From Microbacterium sp. AK009 (GTDB taxonomy: Bacteria > Actinomycetota > Actinomycetes > Actinomycetales > Microbacteriaceae): a stretch of DNA of 64,000 nt. The notes beneath the pieces were generated by a model. That model did not search any database. It was given only the letters and a program-made list of their open reading frames with translations, and was not told the DNA's origin. The stretch is from the NCBI RefSeq assembly GCF_013410955.1, contig NZ_JACCCG010000004.1, forward strand, positions 248,001 through 312,000, given 5' to 3'. The translations under genes and the position numbers were made by a program. Of the stretch, positions 62,051 through 64,000 are shown one piece after another. The number at the start of each line of letters is the position of its first letter. Position 1 is the first letter of the stretch.

Positions 62051-64000
62051 TCAGCCGCGAAGGACGAGGTCGTCCGCGACGTAGTAGAGCGCCACGTCGA
62101 TCTGTGACAGCGGAATACCGTGCTTGGCGTGATAGGCGCGACGGTACAGCTCGAGCTGCACCATGCGCTCCTGACGTTCCCGCGCGTTCTTGGGGGGCAC
62201 GCCGGTCTTCCAGTCGACGATCTCCACGCGGTCGCCGCGCCGGTACACGGCGTCGAGCTTGCAGATGATGACGTGGGGGCGACCGTCGGGCCCGGTCATG
62301 GTGAAGTCGATCTCGGTCTCCACCTCGATCGGCTCGAGGTCGGCCCACTCTGAGGCGAGGAAGCGCTCCTGCAGCCGTTCGAGGCCGGTCGATGCGGCGT
62401 CCGTCTCCTCGAGGTCGTCCCAGAGCGCACCGTCGAGGGACGCCGCACGCCCGGTGATCCCCGACCGTCGTTCGACCCACTCGTGGAACATCGTCCCGAT
62501 CCGCGTCTGGCGATAGGGGCGCTCCGGGAGCGGCCGCGAGAGCACGTCGGTGGACCCGCCGTCCACCGCGACGAAATCCTTGAACCTCGATGCCGGAATA
62601 CGCGTAGGGAGGGGGCCGGCACGGTGTCGTGCACGCGCGCGACGTTCCGCCAGCAGCATCCGCACCTCGTCGTCCGGGGTGACCGGAGGCGCATCCAGTG
62701 CCTCCCTCACCAGGCGCGCCGCCCCCTCGACCCGCTCTCGACGCGCCCCGAGCGGATCGATCGGCCACCGGAGGACTCTCCGGTCGCCGTCGAACGGATT
62801 GGATTCGAGATCGGGCTCGTCGATCTCGATGCCGAGCGCGTCGGCGATCTCGCGCAGGAACACCCCCGTGGGCCGCGGCCGTTTCGTTCCCGACCAGGGC
62901 GAGGCGGTCAACAACAGGTGCTCACGCGCGCGGGTGACGGCGACATAGGCCAGACGACGGTCCTCGTCGAGCTGCCGAGCGCGATGGGCGGCGATGAAGG
63001 CGTCGATCTCGCGTTTGAGGTCTTGCTGAGTGGGGGCGACATCCGCCCGCCAGGGCAAGGGCGGGAGCCATGCCGCATCGCCTCGGAACTTGTAGGGCAG
63101 AACCCCGAAGCCCAGCCACCCCTTGGTGTCCTTCGCGGCGGAGGGCAGTTCGTCGGTGACCATGCGAACGACGGCGACGGCGTCCCATTCCAGGCCCTTC
63201 GATCCGTGGATCGTCAGCAGCTGGACGACGTCGTCTTCAGGGGGCTCTGTCCGAGGCGCGAACTCGTCGACCTTCTCCGCGTGATCGAGCCAGGCCAGAA
63301 GGCTCGCCAACGACCCCGTGTCGTCGGCGGCGAGGAAGGCATGCACCTCGTCGAGGAAGGCCCGCAGCTGCGCGGAGGCGACCCGCATCGGTCCCCGTGT
63401 CTCGTTCGCGGCGAGTTCGATGTCCAGCAGCAGTTCCGCCTCGATCAGGCGGATGAGTTCGGGCAGGGGCGCGCCGGCGGCATGGCGGAGCCCCGCGAAC
63501 ACCGCGCCCGCCTCCTTCAGCCGCGCACGTCCTTCGGGCGTGAAGGCGGCCAGCCAGCCGTGATCCGAGGCGGAACGCACCACGAAATCTAACGCGTCGA
63601 CCAGCGACGCGCGGTCCTCCCCCGCATCGCCGCGGACCCGCTCGGCGACGACATCGTCCAGCGGCTTCAGGGCGGCATCGTGGGTGGCGAGGCGCCGGGC
63701 GAGCTCGCTGAGCGCGCGCAGGTCGGCCAGCCCGATGCCCCACCGCGGACCCGCGAGGAGACGGATGAGGGAGGAGCCGGCGGTGGGGTCGCTGATGACG
63801 CGGAGGGCGCTGACCACATCGACCACCTCGGGGGTGGAGAGCAATCCGCCCAGGCCCAGGATGCGATGCGCGATACCTCGTCGCCCCAGGGCATCCCCGA
63901 AACGCACCATGTGCTTCTTGCTGCGGAAGAGGATGGCGCCGGTGGTGCCGAGGCCCGCGCGGCGCCGCTGGGAGCGCACCCGGCCGAACCACTCCGCGAC
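62051..64000 (-). CDS. adnB: AdnB-like helicase-nuclease (5' truncated)
   Basis: C-terminal 650 residues of a UvrD/RecB-type helicase; the frame runs off the window. Helicase motifs LTIHGSKGLEWDAVAVVRM and DEDRRLAYVAVTRAREHLLL, then a PD-(D/E)XK nuclease domain with CKLDAVYR and EIVDWKTG. This fits the B subunit of the actinobacterial AdnAB double-strand-break resection complex. Its stop is 5 bases beyond the convergent kinase-fold gene. Confidence 0.88.
   Translation of the reverse strand, partial: VAEWFGRVRSQRRRAGLGTTGAILFRSKKHMVRFGDALGRRGIAHRILGLGGLLSTPEVVDVVSALRVISDPTAGSSLIRLLAGPRWGIGLADLRALSELARRLATHDAALKPLDDVVAERVRGDAGEDRASLVDALDFVVRSASDHGWLAAFTPEGRARLKEAGAVFAGLRHAAGAPLPELIRLIEAELLLDIELAANETRGPMRVASAQLRAFLDEVHAFLAADDTGSLASLLAWLDHAEKVDEFAPRTEPPEDDVVQLLTIHGSKGLEWDAVAVVRMVTDELPSAAKDTKGWLGFGVLPYKFRGDAAWLPPLPWRADVAPTQQDLKREIDAFIAAHRARQLDEDRRLAYVAVTRAREHLLLTASPWSGTKRPRPTGVFLREIADALGIEIDEPDLESNPFDGDRRVLRWPIDPLGARRERVEGAARLVREALDAPPVTPDDEVRMLLAERRARARHRAGPLPTRIPASRFKDFVAVDGGSTDVLSRPLPERPYRQTRIGTMFHEWVERRSGITGRAASLDGALWDDLEETDAASTGLERLQERFLASEWADLEPIEVETEIDFTMTGPDGRPHVIICKLDAVYRRGDRVEIVDWKTGVPPKNARERQERMVQLELYRRAYHAKHGIPLSQIDVALYYVADDLVLRG

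Overview
The window is high-GC DNA with dense, overlapping genes, many GTG starts and many 4-bp ATGA/GTGA junctions. The gene content (a C50-type carotenoid operon, a Gram-positive tad locus, ECF sigma-K/RskA, class F sortase, Ku/LigD, and an AdnB/UvrD2/NudC neighbourhood shared with mycobacteria) points to an actinobacterial chromosome, most likely Microbacteriaceae and probably Microbacterium or a close relative. I see no insertion sequence, prophage, CRISPR array or integration site. The window is cut inside a gene at both ends.

Layout. 1-4.7 kb: end of a sugar ABC importer operon (binding protein, two permeases) with a GH13 alpha-glucosidase. 4.9-5.3 kb: tmRNA (minus) with a strong terminator. 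5.5-8.4 kb: minus-strand operon DUF4397 surface protein, class F sortase, ECF sigma factor, RskA-type anti-sigma. 8.5-12.9 kb: SIMPL protein, then prfB-ftsE-ftsX-smpB (minus), the usual actinobacterial order. 12.9-14.7 kb: MFS transporter and DUF1304 protein. 14.7-19.3 kb: tad pilus locus (minus). 19.4-21.2 kb: universal stress protein, small membrane protein, tRNA-Leu, DedA. 21.3-24.8 kb: divergent Ku and LigD (NHEJ). 24.8-29.6 kb: CDF metal exporter, RdgB, RNase PH, MurI, nicotinate phosphoribosyltransferase, DUF3039. 29.7-32.7 kb: ABC exporter pair whose ATPase has a long basic and repeat-rich N-terminus.

32.9-41.3 kb is a loose cell-envelope region: a LicC-like nucleotidyltransferase, three CDP-glycerol glycerophosphotransferase homologues and a GT2 enzyme, with a frameshifted DUF222/HNH gene between them. 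41.3-45.6 kb: HtrA-like protease, class I/II aminotransferase, nitrilase-family amidase, small membrane protein. 45.6 kb: initiator tRNA. 45.8-51.5 kb: a co-directional idi-crtE-crtB-crtI-crtYe-crtYf-crtEb operon sufficient on paper to make a cyclic C50 carotenoid, behind a good promoter with two inverted repeats.

51.6-64 kb matches from memory the order of M. tuberculosis Rv3193c-Rv3201c: UPF0182, PDZ/Lon-like protease, DUF2342, a cyclodehydratase-like protein, UvrD2-like helicase, NudC, then a kinase-fold protein without the usual catalytic loop and an AdnB-like helicase-nuclease running off the edge.

The items I would look at first are the sigma/anti-sigma/sortase/DUF4397 operon, the orphan cyclodehydratase-like gene that overlaps the helicase tail-to-tail by 188 bp, the tad locus whose candidate pilin lacks the expected Glu+5, the carotenoid operator candidates, and the hairpin covering a start codon at 41271-41299.
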